This document shows, piece by piece, positions 5,510-11,294 of a DNA stretch of 11,832 bases. Every line of letters begins with the position of its first letter. Position 1 is the stretch's first letter. Position numbers and translations under genes: made by a program. The notes beneath the pieces were generated by a model, which saw only the letters and a program-made list of their open reading frames with translations, searched no databases and was not told the origin of the DNA. This DNA comes from Patescibacteria group bacterium (GTDB lineage: Bacteria; Patescibacteriota; Minisyncoccia; Phycocordibacterales; JANLHH01): assembly GCA_024654605.1 (NCBI GenBank), contig JANLHH010000013.1, positions 1 through 11,832 on the forward strand, in the 5' to 3' direction.

Positions 5510-6886
5510 GATATTGATCTGTGCTTGCAATTTAACGGCAATTTCCATCACATCGTTGCCATAAAACGCGTACGCAGGATTGCTTGCGTTTTTCCACCCG
5601 GCAAAATAACGGAGCGCCGCAAGGCGTTCGGCGGTATACCCACCCTCTGCCGCACCATTATCTTTTAAAAGGAGCGCGGCTGCCATAAATGCGTCTTCCG
5701 GATCCCATGGATTAGGCGGATTGTGTCCCGTCAAATTTGCGATCTTTGCCTCATAGAGGACCCATGTGGACGGAATAAACTGCGCCGGTCCCATCGCTCC
5801 ACCATAACCGTAGGAAGGGGGGCATGATACCGCCGTATTCAACGGATCAAATCCGACACGCGCCGCGATTCCCGCAAATGGCTCGGTGTCCCGCGGAGAT
5901 TTCATGACAGTCGCAAAAGACCTTCCTGTATTCTTTCCTACCCCTGATCCGGTTCTGAGATCTTTGACAAAACACTGCCCCGTATTTTCTCCCAGATTGG
6001 ATTCTTGTGTGAGAATACTCAAGATAAACGCCGGGCGCACACCAGTCTTTGCTCCTACACGAGTCGCATATTCAACAGCCTTCCCGAATGGGATCGCGGC
6101 GCTATCGCGCAGGGCAAAAAGTTCGGCGCGAATTGCTGCCGCGGTTTTCTCCTTATCCTTCAATATTTGTTGATACGCTTTTTCCTGTCCTTTTGTCGCC
6201 GCAAGAATTTTGTTACGCTCCGTGCGTTTTTCTTCAATTCTTCCTTTCTGAAGTTCTTGGATGGTGCGCAATTCCACCTCCTCAATCTTTTTCTCTTCCA
6301 GCGCGTCTCTTTGTTGTGTGGTCGTATTCTTTGCGGTCTCAATGACATTGAACGATTCCTGAAGCGACGCCTTAATAGAATCAAACGAGTCCAGATCAAT
6401 AAAAAAAGCGGAAAGGTCTTCGTTGGACAAAACAACCTCAACCAAAGAAAAAGAATCTATTTCATTGGTTTTGCGTATGAGTTGCGCGAGTGATTCTTTT
6501 TCTCTGTCTATTTTATCTGAAAGAGAGCCGATAATCTGTTCTTTGACCCCAATATCAGTACCGAGTTTTTGAATGGTGAGATTACGAACCTTAATGCTCA
6601 GTTGCGCTTCACTGATCTGTGCGTCTAAAATGGCGACATCTCGTTCAAGCGACACTTTTTCACGCTGTTTCTCTGAGAGTATTTTCTGTTGTGCTTCTAT
6701 TTCCTTTTCCAACCCTGACAGTTCGTTTTCAAGCTGTGCCTTCCGACTATCAACCGTATCCTGGGTTGATTGTGCGAATGTTCTCTGAATCTCAATTCCG
6801 ACAGCGAAAATAAGTACCCCCATCAAGAGAGCTGTCGCGTATATCGCTTTTGCGTATTTTTGTAATGTGATGTCAGGTTCGCTCAT
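5495..6886 (-). CDS. Membrane-anchored coiled-coil lytic murein transglycosylase
   Basis: A 463-residue envelope protein predicted to cleave peptidoglycan. Residues about 16-34 form a signal peptide or membrane anchor. Long coiled coils at about 43-144 and 168-252 are split by a hydrophobic hinge (SFSLVEVVLSNEDLSAFF), the arrangement seen in FtsEX-controlled hydrolase activators such as EnvC, PcsB and CwlO. The C-terminal domain (about 270-463) is a lysozyme-fold transglycosylase: ILTQESNLGENTG with catalytic Glu295, and the MltB-type GGAMGPAQFIPSTW at 362-375, then NPWDPEDAFMAAALLL. The start at 6886 is set by a strong Shine-Dalgarno (AAGGTGAT, 6893-6900) 6 nt upstream; upstream in-frame Mets are rejected. 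EnvC and PcsB carry different hydrolase domains, so the pairing of this N-terminus with a transglycosylase is notable. The gene stands alone, with a terminator on its upstream side and rpmE downstream. Confidence 0.88.
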   Translation of the reverse strand: MSEPDITLQKYAKAIYATALLMGVLIFAVGIEIQRTFAQSTQDTVDSRKAQLENELSGLEKEIEAQQKILSEKQREKVSLERDVAILDAQISEAQLSIKVRNLTIQKLGTDIGVKEQIIGSLSDKIDREKESLAQLIRKTNEIDSFSLVEVVLSNEDLSAFFIDLDSFDSIKASLQESFNVIETAKNTTTQQRDALEEKKIEEVELRTIQELQKGRIEEKRTERNKILAATKGQEKAYQQILKDKEKTAAAIRAELFALRDSAAIPFGKAVEYATRVGAKTGVRPAFILSILTQESNLGENTGQCFVKDLRTGSGVGKNTGRSFATVMKSPRDTEPFAGIAARVGFDPLNTAVSCPPSYGYGGAMGPAQFIPSTWVLYEAKIANLTGHNPPNPWDPEDAFMAAALLLKDNGAAEGGYTAERLAALRYFAGWKNASNPAYAFYGNDVMEIAVKLQAQINILQAS

Positions 6887-6892
6887 AGCACA

Positions 6893-6900
6893 ATCACCTT
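6893..6900 (-). promoter_or_regulatory. Strong Shine-Dalgarno site of the transglycosylase gene
   Basis: AAGGTGAT on the minus strand, 6 nt before the ATG at 6886. It decides the start among several in-frame Mets and is one of only two convincing Shine-Dalgarno sites in the window, showing that the organism's 16S rRNA has a usable anti-SD. Confidence 0.7.
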
Positions 6901-6902
6901 TC

Positions 6903-6931
6903 ATTGTACCCATGATTACACGTTCGGGCAA
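6903..6931 (-). promoter_or_regulatory. Candidate promoter of the transglycosylase gene
   Basis: Minus-strand TTGCCC (-35, 6926-6931), 17-nt spacer, TACAAT (-10, 6903-6908; 5/6). The -35 abuts the foot of the terminator hairpin. A start 7 nt past the -10 would clip part of the Shine-Dalgarno, so either initiation is slightly early or another promoter is used. Confidence 0.4.
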
Positions 6932-6971
6932 CACAAAAACACCCCGTGCATTGCGCGGGGTGTTTTTGTGT
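6931..6971. terminator. Long, near-symmetric intrinsic terminator after rplY
   Basis: A perfect 16-bp stem (6931-6946 with 6956-6971) with a GC-rich tip and 9-nt loop. The lower stem is five A opposite five T, so a U tract is made whichever strand is read. It lies 18 nt past the rplY stop and mainly ends that minus-strand transcript. Confidence 0.85.
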
Positions 6972-6989
6972 ATAGTATAATAGAGTATT

Positions 6990-7634
6990 CTAAGCCTTTT
7001 CGGACGAAACTTCCTCCGCTTCTTCTTTCTTCCCTTTTTTCTCTACTTCAATGGAAGCAAGATCAATTTCAGGCGCCACTTCCTCTTCCTCCTTCTGTTG
7101 TGCAATTGAGGCTACTGTTTCTCCCGGCTCGGCAGTTGCGACAACTCCGACAGGTAATTTCAGGTCTCCCACGCTGATATGACTATCAAGCAAGGTTAAC
7201 AGAGAGAGATCAACTAAGACATCATGCGGTAGATCCTTGGGAAGCCCTTCCACTTCAAGTTCATAAAACACCTTCACTAAAGTACCTCCCAAATTCTTTA
7301 CCGCCAGCGATTCGCCCGAGAACACGAGCGGAACGCTCACGATAACTTTCTTATCCTTATCAATAGCATAAAAATCAAAGTGTATCGGTTCATCAGTGAT
7401 CGGATCAAGCGCAACATCGTGAATGAGCACATCAACCTCTTTTCCATCGGTATTAAGCGTAATGACGGATGATTCTCCGGCTTCTTTCCATATTTTCTTA
7501 AAATCAATTTTTGATATGGAAATAGGCGTAGATTTCGTTTTGCCGCCATAAAAAACACCGGGTATTTTGCCTCCTGCGCGTAATTTTCTGGTATCAATAC
7601 TTGTGTCTCTTTTTTCTGCAGCTAATGTAAACAT
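6990..7634 (-). CDS. rplY: 50S ribosomal protein L25 (bL25), Ctc/TL5-type
   Basis: A 214-residue 5S-rRNA-binding large-subunit protein. The N-terminal L25 beta-barrel is recognisable from LAAEKRDTSIDTRKLRAGGKIPGVFYGG, in which the KLR..G.IPGV.YG pattern is the family hallmark, through VLIHDVALDPITDEPIHFDFYAI. The C-terminal TL5/CTC domain follows (VSVPLVFSGES to LEVEGLPKDLPHDVLVDLSLL and GVVATAEPGETVASI). The last 30 or so residues are a Glu/Lys-rich, probably disordered tail, a frequent feature in this family. The Met at 7634 is the family start; the longer frame to 7754 would run through the palindromic repeat and is rejected. There is no Shine-Dalgarno, but a good promoter ends 7 nt before the ATG, so the mRNA is probably leaderless. 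Confidence 0.95.
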   Translation of the reverse strand: MFTLAAEKRDTSIDTRKLRAGGKIPGVFYGGKTKSTPISISKIDFKKIWKEAGESSVITLNTDGKEVDVLIHDVALDPITDEPIHFDFYAIDKDKKVIVSVPLVFSGESLAVKNLGGTLVKVFYELEVEGLPKDLPHDVLVDLSLLTLLDSHISVGDLKLPVGVVATAEPGETVASIAQQKEEEEVAPEIDLASIEVEKKGKKEEAEEVSSEKA

Positions 7635-7641
7635 GCGCCCT

Positions 7642-7669
7642 ATTGTACACAACTTGCCAAAAATGTCCA
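7642..7669 (-). promoter_or_regulatory. rplY promoter, leaderless arrangement
   Basis: Minus-strand TGGACA (-35, 7664-7669; 5/6), 16-nt spacer, TACAAT (-10, 7642-7647; 5/6), then 7 nt to the ATG at 7634. Initiation at the usual distance would fall on or beside the A of ATG. The -35 overlaps the direct repeat flanking the palindromic element. Confidence 0.65.
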
Positions 7670-7672
7670 CCC

Positions 7673-7741
7673 GGTAGTGAAAAAAGTATGGCGTTCTGCG
7701 CGTCCCACCAAAGGCGGGACTATACCTTTTTCTACTACGGG
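7673..7741. repeat. Palindromic interspersed element, copy 1 (69 bp)
   Basis: Matches the element at 11295-11364 at 68 of 70 aligned positions (one single-base gap, one T/C change). The two ends are imperfect inverted repeats (outer GTAGT/ACTAC, then an A-run opposite a T-run and GTAT/ATAC), and the centre is a hairpin GTCCC..GGGAC. It is bracketed by the 8-bp direct repeat GTCCACCC (7665-7672 and 7742-7749). It lies between the stop of the dehydrogenase gene and the -35 of rplY. It encodes no protein and could fold as one long hairpin in RNA from either strand. Confidence 0.85.
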
Positions 7742-7783
7742 GTCCACCCCGCAAAAAAGACTTTATTTAAAAAATCCGGAGAA

Positions 7784-8764
7784 TTAAACCGTAACGAGAT
7801 TGGGGGGTGTTTGCCCTTCCAGCACCGCAATGATATTTGCTGCCGCTATCTCAGACATCTTTGAGCGCGTCCCCTCGGTCGCCGAAGCGATATGTGGCGT
7901 TACAATAACGTTCGGAAGAGTCGCTAAACCTGGCGCTAAAGCTGGTTCATTCTCAAAGACATCAATCGCCGCTCCCTTGATGGTGCCTTCCTGAAGTGCG
8001 GTAACAAGCGCCGCCTCGTCAACGACAAGTCCTCGGGATGTGTTCACCAGATACGCGGATGGTTTCATTATAGCCAGTCGTTCTTTGTTGATGAGATGTT
8101 TAGTAGAATCAAGAAGCGGCACATGCACCGACACCACATCGGCCGCCTTAAGCACTCCTTCCGGCGCGTCATGAAAAATGGCGTTCGTTGCCGCTTCAAG
8201 GGCGCTGTTTGCTTTTACATCATAATATATAATATCCATGCCAAGTCCTCGGTATGCGCGCTCAGCCACCTGCGACCCGATCCTTCCCGCACCCAAGATA
8301 CCGAGGGTCTTTCCGCGCAGATCAACACCTAAGAAACTCTCCGGCTCCCACCCCTTAAACTTACCGGCGCGGACATAACTATCCGATTCAACGATGCGTT
8401 TCGTAAGCGCCATGATCATCGCGAGTGTATATTCAGCAACCGTCTCAGTAAGAACACCGGGAGTATTGGTGATGATGATATTTTTCTCTTTTGCGGCTTT
8501 TAAATCTATATTATTGTATCCAACGGCATAATTGGCGAACACACGCGCGTGAGGCGCCGCCGCGAATACTTCGGCATCTATGGTGTCGGTGAGGAGGCAG
8601 AGTACCGCGTCATACGGCTCCACCAAAAGCGCGCTTTTCAACTCCTCTTTGGTAAGCACGCCGTCCTTTTCGCTCATCACTACGCCGTAGCCCTTCTCTT
8701 TGAGCATGGTGATGCCGGCTAACGGGATGCGGCGAGTAACAAATATCTTTACCTGTTCATTCAT
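7784..8764 (-). CDS. D-isomer-specific 2-hydroxyacid dehydrogenase (NAD-dependent)
   Basis: A 326-residue oxidoreductase interconverting a 2-keto acid and its D-2-hydroxy acid. It has the full family pattern: a substrate-side loop NYAVGYNNID (78-87), the Rossmann dinucleotide motif LGILGAGRIGSQVA (GAGRIG at 158-163) and the catalytic set Arg244 (NTSRG), Glu273 (VFENEP) and His291 (TPHIAS). An acidic residue (Asp182) at the end of the second strand of the cofactor domain hints at NAD rather than NADP. Its resemblance is closest to glyoxylate/hydroxypyruvate reductases or the catalytic part of 3-phosphoglycerate dehydrogenase; there is no ACT regulatory domain. The substrate is not determinable from sequence. 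It follows the aldolase gene by 34 nt and may share its transcript, though a TATAAA lies 10 nt before its ATG. Confidence 0.92.
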   Translation of the reverse strand: MNEQVKIFVTRRIPLAGITMLKEKGYGVVMSEKDGVLTKEELKSALLVEPYDAVLCLLTDTIDAEVFAAAPHARVFANYAVGYNNIDLKAAKEKNIIITNTPGVLTETVAEYTLAMIMALTKRIVESDSYVRAGKFKGWEPESFLGVDLRGKTLGILGAGRIGSQVAERAYRGLGMDIIYYDVKANSALEAATNAIFHDAPEGVLKAADVVSVHVPLLDSTKHLINKERLAIMKPSAYLVNTSRGLVVDEAALVTALQEGTIKGAAIDVFENEPALAPGLATLPNVIVTPHIASATEGTRSKMSEIAAANIIAVLEGQTPPNLVTV

Positions 8765-8774
8765 ATACTAAATT

Positions 8775-8780
8775 TTTATA
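8775..8780 (-). promoter_or_regulatory. Possible -10 box before the dehydrogenase gene
   Basis: Minus-strand TATAAA in an AT-rich 34-nt gap, ending 10 nt before the ATG at 8764. No good -35 is seen, and the gene may simply be cotranscribed with fba. Low confidence. Confidence 0.25.
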
Positions 8781-8798
8781 CAAAAAATATTAAACGCT

Positions 8799-9662
8799 CT
8801 ATTCTCTATTGTTAAATAATTTCAATCGCTCAAAAACAACTTTTCCGACCGCGTCTTGCGCGGGCTTCATGAAGCGGTATGGCGCGATCTCATCAGGGTT
8901 CTCGGCAAGAGCGCGCTCTATCCCCTCTCGATAAGCGCGTCTGATCTCCGTGTTGATGTGGATAGTAGAAATACCCGCGGCAATGGCCGCTTTAAAATTC
9001 TCATCCGAAATACCGGACCCACCATGGAGCACAAGCGGTACGCCAGCCGCCTCTCGTATCTCCTTAATGCGCGCAATATTCAACTCCGGGTTCTTTGTGT
9101 TTCTAAGCATGCCGTGGATGTTCCCCACCGAAGGCGAAAAAAGATCAATCCCTGTTTCTTGTACAAAACGTTTAGCGTCTTCCGGAGTCGTCAGGTGTTC
9201 AAGCGACACGCCTTCCGGTAATTCATCAAGCAGTTTTGACGAGGTGCCGATGTACCCCAATTCCGCTTCCATTAAAATATCGGGATTCACTGACCGGGCA
9301 TACGTCACGCACTCTTTCGTCTTTGCAATATTTTCTTCTATTGGTAATTTCGCCCCGTCAAAGATGACTGCGTCAAAACCCGCATCCACCGCTTCTTTCA
9401 CTCGTTCCACTGAATAGGTGTGGTCGGCATTGATGAAAATGGGGTAATCAAACTCCTTGCGAATGCTCTTTACAAGCGCAACGGCTTGTCGCACCCCCAC
9501 AAAATCGCGCTCACCTTCCGAAAGGCCGATGATGACAGGCACCTTGAGGCTTTGCGCCGCCCGGAAGATCCCCCACAGACCCTCAATATTTGAAATATTG
9601 AAATGACCAACCGCCACTTTTGTTTTTTCAGCTTCTTTTATGACTTCCCTCATTGATTTCAT
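8799..9662 (-). CDS. fba: Class II (zinc-dependent) fructose-bisphosphate aldolase family protein
   Basis: A 287-residue TIM-barrel aldolase expected to cleave fructose-1,6-bisphosphate to DHAP and glyceraldehyde-3-phosphate, or condense them. Class II markers are visible: VAVGHFNISNIE near the N-terminus, INADHTYS with catalytic Asp80 and zinc-ligand His81, MEAELGYIG with metal-site glutamates 132 and 134, GNIHGM with His183, HGGSGIS with zinc ligand His213, and the phosphate-binding INTEIRRAYREGI near 237-248. The short form also includes tagatose-bisphosphate aldolases (GatY/KbaY), so the sugar epimer is not certain. It is divergent from a PfkB-family sugar kinase, a pairing that would make and cleave a sugar bisphosphate. 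There is no Shine-Dalgarno; an extended -10 ends 7 nt before the ATG. An alternative ATG lies three codons in. Confidence 0.92.
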   Translation of the reverse strand: MKSMREVIKEAEKTKVAVGHFNISNIEGLWGIFRAAQSLKVPVIIGLSEGERDFVGVRQAVALVKSIRKEFDYPIFINADHTYSVERVKEAVDAGFDAVIFDGAKLPIEENIAKTKECVTYARSVNPDILMEAELGYIGTSSKLLDELPEGVSLEHLTTPEDAKRFVQETGIDLFSPSVGNIHGMLRNTKNPELNIARIKEIREAAGVPLVLHGGSGISDENFKAAIAAGISTIHINTEIRRAYREGIERALAENPDEIAPYRFMKPAQDAVGKVVFERLKLFNNRE

Positions 9663-9669
9663 GTTTTAC

Positions 9670-9678
9670 ATTGTACCA
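9670..9678 (-). promoter_or_regulatory. Extended -10 promoter of fba, leaderless arrangement
   Basis: Minus-strand TGGTACAAT: TGn extension plus a 5/6 -10 hexamer (9670-9675), ending 7 nt before the ATG at 9662. The -35 region is a plain T run, consistent with an extended -10 promoter. Confidence 0.55.
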
Positions 9679-9770
9679 TGAACGCGCAAGAAAAAAATGG
9701 GGATATTGAAACGGAAGAGCTCGGTGGGAATCTTTGCTCTTGTGACCTTGGGTGTGAGTTGGTACTATGA
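9678..9770 (+). CDS. Possible 30-residue peptide ORF (doubtful)
   Basis: A short ATG-to-TGA frame in the gap between the divergent fba and kinase genes. The acidic N-terminal half ends in ETEELGG; the C-terminal half has three cysteines (NLCSCDLGCELVL). The layout resembles the double-glycine leader peptides of small secreted peptides. There is no Shine-Dalgarno, no adjacent peptidase-transporter gene, and the frame overlaps the likely kinase promoter, so chance is the simpler explanation. Confidence 0.15.
   Translation: MNAQEKNGDIETEELGGNLCSCDLGCELVL
9740..9768 (+). promoter_or_regulatory. Candidate promoter of the PfkB-family kinase gene
   Basis: TTGTGA (-35, 9740-9745), 17-nt spacer ending in TGG (extended -10), TACTAT (-10, 9763-9768; 4/6). 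It would start a transcript near 9775, before both possible kinase start codons (9786 and 9810). Confidence 0.45.
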
Positions 9771-9809
9771 AAGATACGATTACTAATGATAACAAGAGAG
9801 CCCCACGAC

Positions 9810-10799
9810 ATGGATGATTTTGATTTTATCGCGATTGGTGATATCACGACCGATGCTTTTATACAATTAAAGGACGCTGCAGTGGAAGATGGTATTGATG
9901 GACGCAAAAAACTTTGCGTAACCTTTGGAGATAAAATTCCGTACGAAAACGTAGTGGTCGTACCGGCGGTTGGCAATAGCGCAAACGCCGCCGTTGCCGC
10001 GGCACGCTTGGGGCTCAAGTCAGGACTGGTTTCCAATGTAGGAAACGATGACCACGGCAAAGAAGACCTGGAATCACTGAAAAAAAACGGTGTCGCAATA
10101 AACTTCGTAAAAGTACACGAAGGGAAATTAAGCAACTATCACTATGTGCTTCGTTTCGGAGCCGAACGGACTATCCTCATCAAACATGAAACGTATGATT
10201 ACGCCATACCTGACATAGGAACGCCGAAGTGGATCTATTTAAGCTCGCTTGGCGAAAACTCCCTGCCCTTTCATCATACCCTCGCGAAATATCTCACCGA
10301 ACGCCCGGAGATCAAGCTTGTGTTTCAGCCGGGAACTTTTCAGATAAAACTCGGCTACGAAAATATTCCCGACATTTATAAACTCTCGGAACTGTTCTTC
10401 TGCAACGTGCAGGAAGCGAAACGTATTCTGAAGACAAAAGAAAATGATGTACAAAAACTCCTCTTGGGTATGCGTGACCTCGGTCCGACTATTGTGGTCA
10501 TCACCGATGGTCCGGCGGGCGCCTACACCTATGACGGCAAAGAAATGTGGCACATGCCCATGTACCCTGATATTGCCCCGCCGGTAGACCGCACCGGTGC
10601 CGGTGATTCGTTCGCATCCACCTTCACCAGCGCGCTCGCGCTCGGAAAATCCATTCCTGAAGCGCTTATGTGGGGACCAGTCAACTCCATGTCAGTCGTA
10701 CAGCACATCGGCGCGCAAAAAGGACTTCTCTCGCGCCAAGAGCTGGAAAAATTTCTCACGGAAGCGCCGGATAATTACAAACCGAAACAGATCAAATAG
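9810..10799 (+). CDS. PfkB/ribokinase-family carbohydrate kinase
   Basis: A 329-residue sugar kinase that transfers phosphate from ATP to a sugar or sugar phosphate. Ribokinase-fold markers are present: the N-terminal DFIAIGDITTDAFI, the glycine-rich substrate loop VGNSANAAVAAARLG (about 54-68), NVQEAKRIL, the ATP-side VVITDGPAGAY, and the signature DRTGAGDSFASTF with Asp266 as the catalytic base. The substrate cannot be assigned; with a class II aldolase divergently next door, fructose-6-phosphate, tagatose-6-phosphate or fructose-1-phosphate are reasonable guesses. I place the start at 9810, where the conserved N-terminus begins and AAGAGAG lies upstream. An in-frame ATG at 9786 would add eight residues and cannot be excluded. 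The gene is convergent with the small orphan gene at 10875-11174. Confidence 0.9.
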   Translation: MDDFDFIAIGDITTDAFIQLKDAAVEDGIDGRKKLCVTFGDKIPYENVVVVPAVGNSANAAVAAARLGLKSGLVSNVGNDDHGKEDLESLKKNGVAINFVKVHEGKLSNYHYVLRFGAERTILIKHETYDYAIPDIGTPKWIYLSSLGENSLPFHHTLAKYLTERPEIKLVFQPGTFQIKLGYENIPDIYKLSELFFCNVQEAKRILKTKENDVQKLLLGMRDLGPTIVVITDGPAGAYTYDGKEMWHMPMYPDIAPPVDRTGAGDSFASTFTSALALGKSIPEALMWGPVNSMSVVQHIGAQKGLLSRQELEKFLTEAPDNYKPKQIK

Positions 10800-10817
10800 T
10801 AAACGGATCAAAAAGAA

Positions 10818-10848
10818 AAAGGGTGACTCTAAAAAAGAGTCACCCTTT
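10818..10848 (-). terminator. Intrinsic terminator between convergent genes
   Basis: A perfect 13-bp stem (10818-10830 with 10836-10848) with a 5-A loop. On the minus strand it is followed by a T-rich tract (TTCTTTTT), so it ends the orphan gene's transcript. On the plus strand only TTTGTG follows, so it may stop the kinase transcript less efficiently. Confidence 0.85.
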
Positions 10849-10874
10849 GTGGAAATTACTGCTGAAGTTGCTAC

Positions 10875-11174
10875 TTAGGACGCGCTGCGGCCGGCCTTGT
10901 TGGCCGTGATGGCGTAGCCCTTGTCTTCGAGAAACTGAACCGCAAAGACCTCGAGCTCGTCCGTGGGAGCAGAGAAGGCGACGCCGTTGTCGGTGGCCAG
11001 GATGGTCGTGCGGCCGACTTCGCAACCGTGGAGGCTCTGCACCTTGTCACCCTTGGCAGTCGTGCCGTGGTAGGTCTTCCAGTTCTCGATCGGAATCGAC
11101 TCGAGATTGACCGTCACTTTCGAACCATTGGCGAGCTGGGCGGGAACACGCGGTTTCTTGAACAGCTTCTTCAT
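10875..11174 (-). CDS. Small orphan protein of unknown function, atypical composition
   Basis: A 99-residue soluble-looking protein I do not recognise. It starts with a basic segment (MKKLFKKPRVPAQL), then has polar beta-prone stretches (KVTVNLESI, GRTTILATDNGVAFS) and ends in a helix-prone acidic-to-basic part (DELEVFAVQFLEDKGYAITANKAGRSAS). There is one cysteine and no membrane segment. The coding DNA is clearly GC-richer than its neighbours and favours C- or G-ending codons (AAG, GTC, GAC, CTC, ATC), which fits either foreign origin or strong selection for expression. The start is decided by GGAG 9 nt upstream of the ATG at 11174; the longer frame to 11207 lacks such support. It has a consensus TTGACA -35, a leader of about 80 nt with two hairpins, and its own terminator, so it is an independent, likely strongly expressed unit. 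Confidence 0.75.
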   Translation of the reverse strand: MKKLFKKPRVPAQLANGSKVTVNLESIPIENWKTYHGTTAKGDKVQSLHGCEVGRTTILATDNGVAFSAPTDELEVFAVQFLEDKGYAITANKAGRSAS

Positions 11175-11182
11175 GCTTTTTT

Positions 11183-11187
11183 CTCCA
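11183..11187 (-). promoter_or_regulatory. Shine-Dalgarno site of the orphan gene
   Basis: GGAG (within TGGAGAAAAAAGC on the minus strand) about 8-9 nt before the ATG at 11174. It decides the start over the upstream in-frame ATG at 11207. Confidence 0.6.
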
Positions 11188-11213
11188 GTAAGTAGTAAAA
11201 AGAACATTCATGG

Positions 11214-11252
11214 TTGCCGGGTGGCAAAAATGAAAACCGACCGAAAAGGTCG
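11214..11252 (-). promoter_or_regulatory. Two hairpins in the leader of the orphan gene
   Basis: On the minus strand the first is a 5-bp CGACC/GGTCG stem (11238-11252) followed by GGTTTTCATTTTT, attenuator-like. The second is a 5-bp TTGCC/GGCAA stem (11214-11227). Both lie between the promoter and the Shine-Dalgarno. They may stabilise the mRNA or regulate it; no known riboswitch is recognised. Confidence 0.4.
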
Positions 11253-11262
11253 ATTGGAAGCT

Positions 11263-11291
11263 ATACTACACCCCTAGGTATTTTTTGTCAA
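11263..11291 (-). promoter_or_regulatory. Strong promoter of the orphan gene
   Basis: Minus-strand TTGACA (-35, 11286-11291; perfect match), 17-nt spacer, TAGTAT (-10, 11263-11268; 4/6). It is the only consensus -35 found in the window. The -35 overlaps the direct repeat (GTCAAC on the plus strand) flanking palindromic element copy 2. Confidence 0.6.
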
Positions 11292-11294
11292 CCA

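Noticed and set aside
9767..9817. 16-codon plus-strand frame overlapping the kinase start
   Set aside because: Too short, no ribosome site; the ATGA overlaps at both ends are probably coincidental, though a leader peptide cannot be fully excluded.
9659..10135. 158-codon minus-strand frame opposite the kinase N-terminus
   Set aside because: Antisense to the conserved PfkB-family N-terminus and overlapping the fba promoter; Ser/Pro/Phe-rich shadow.
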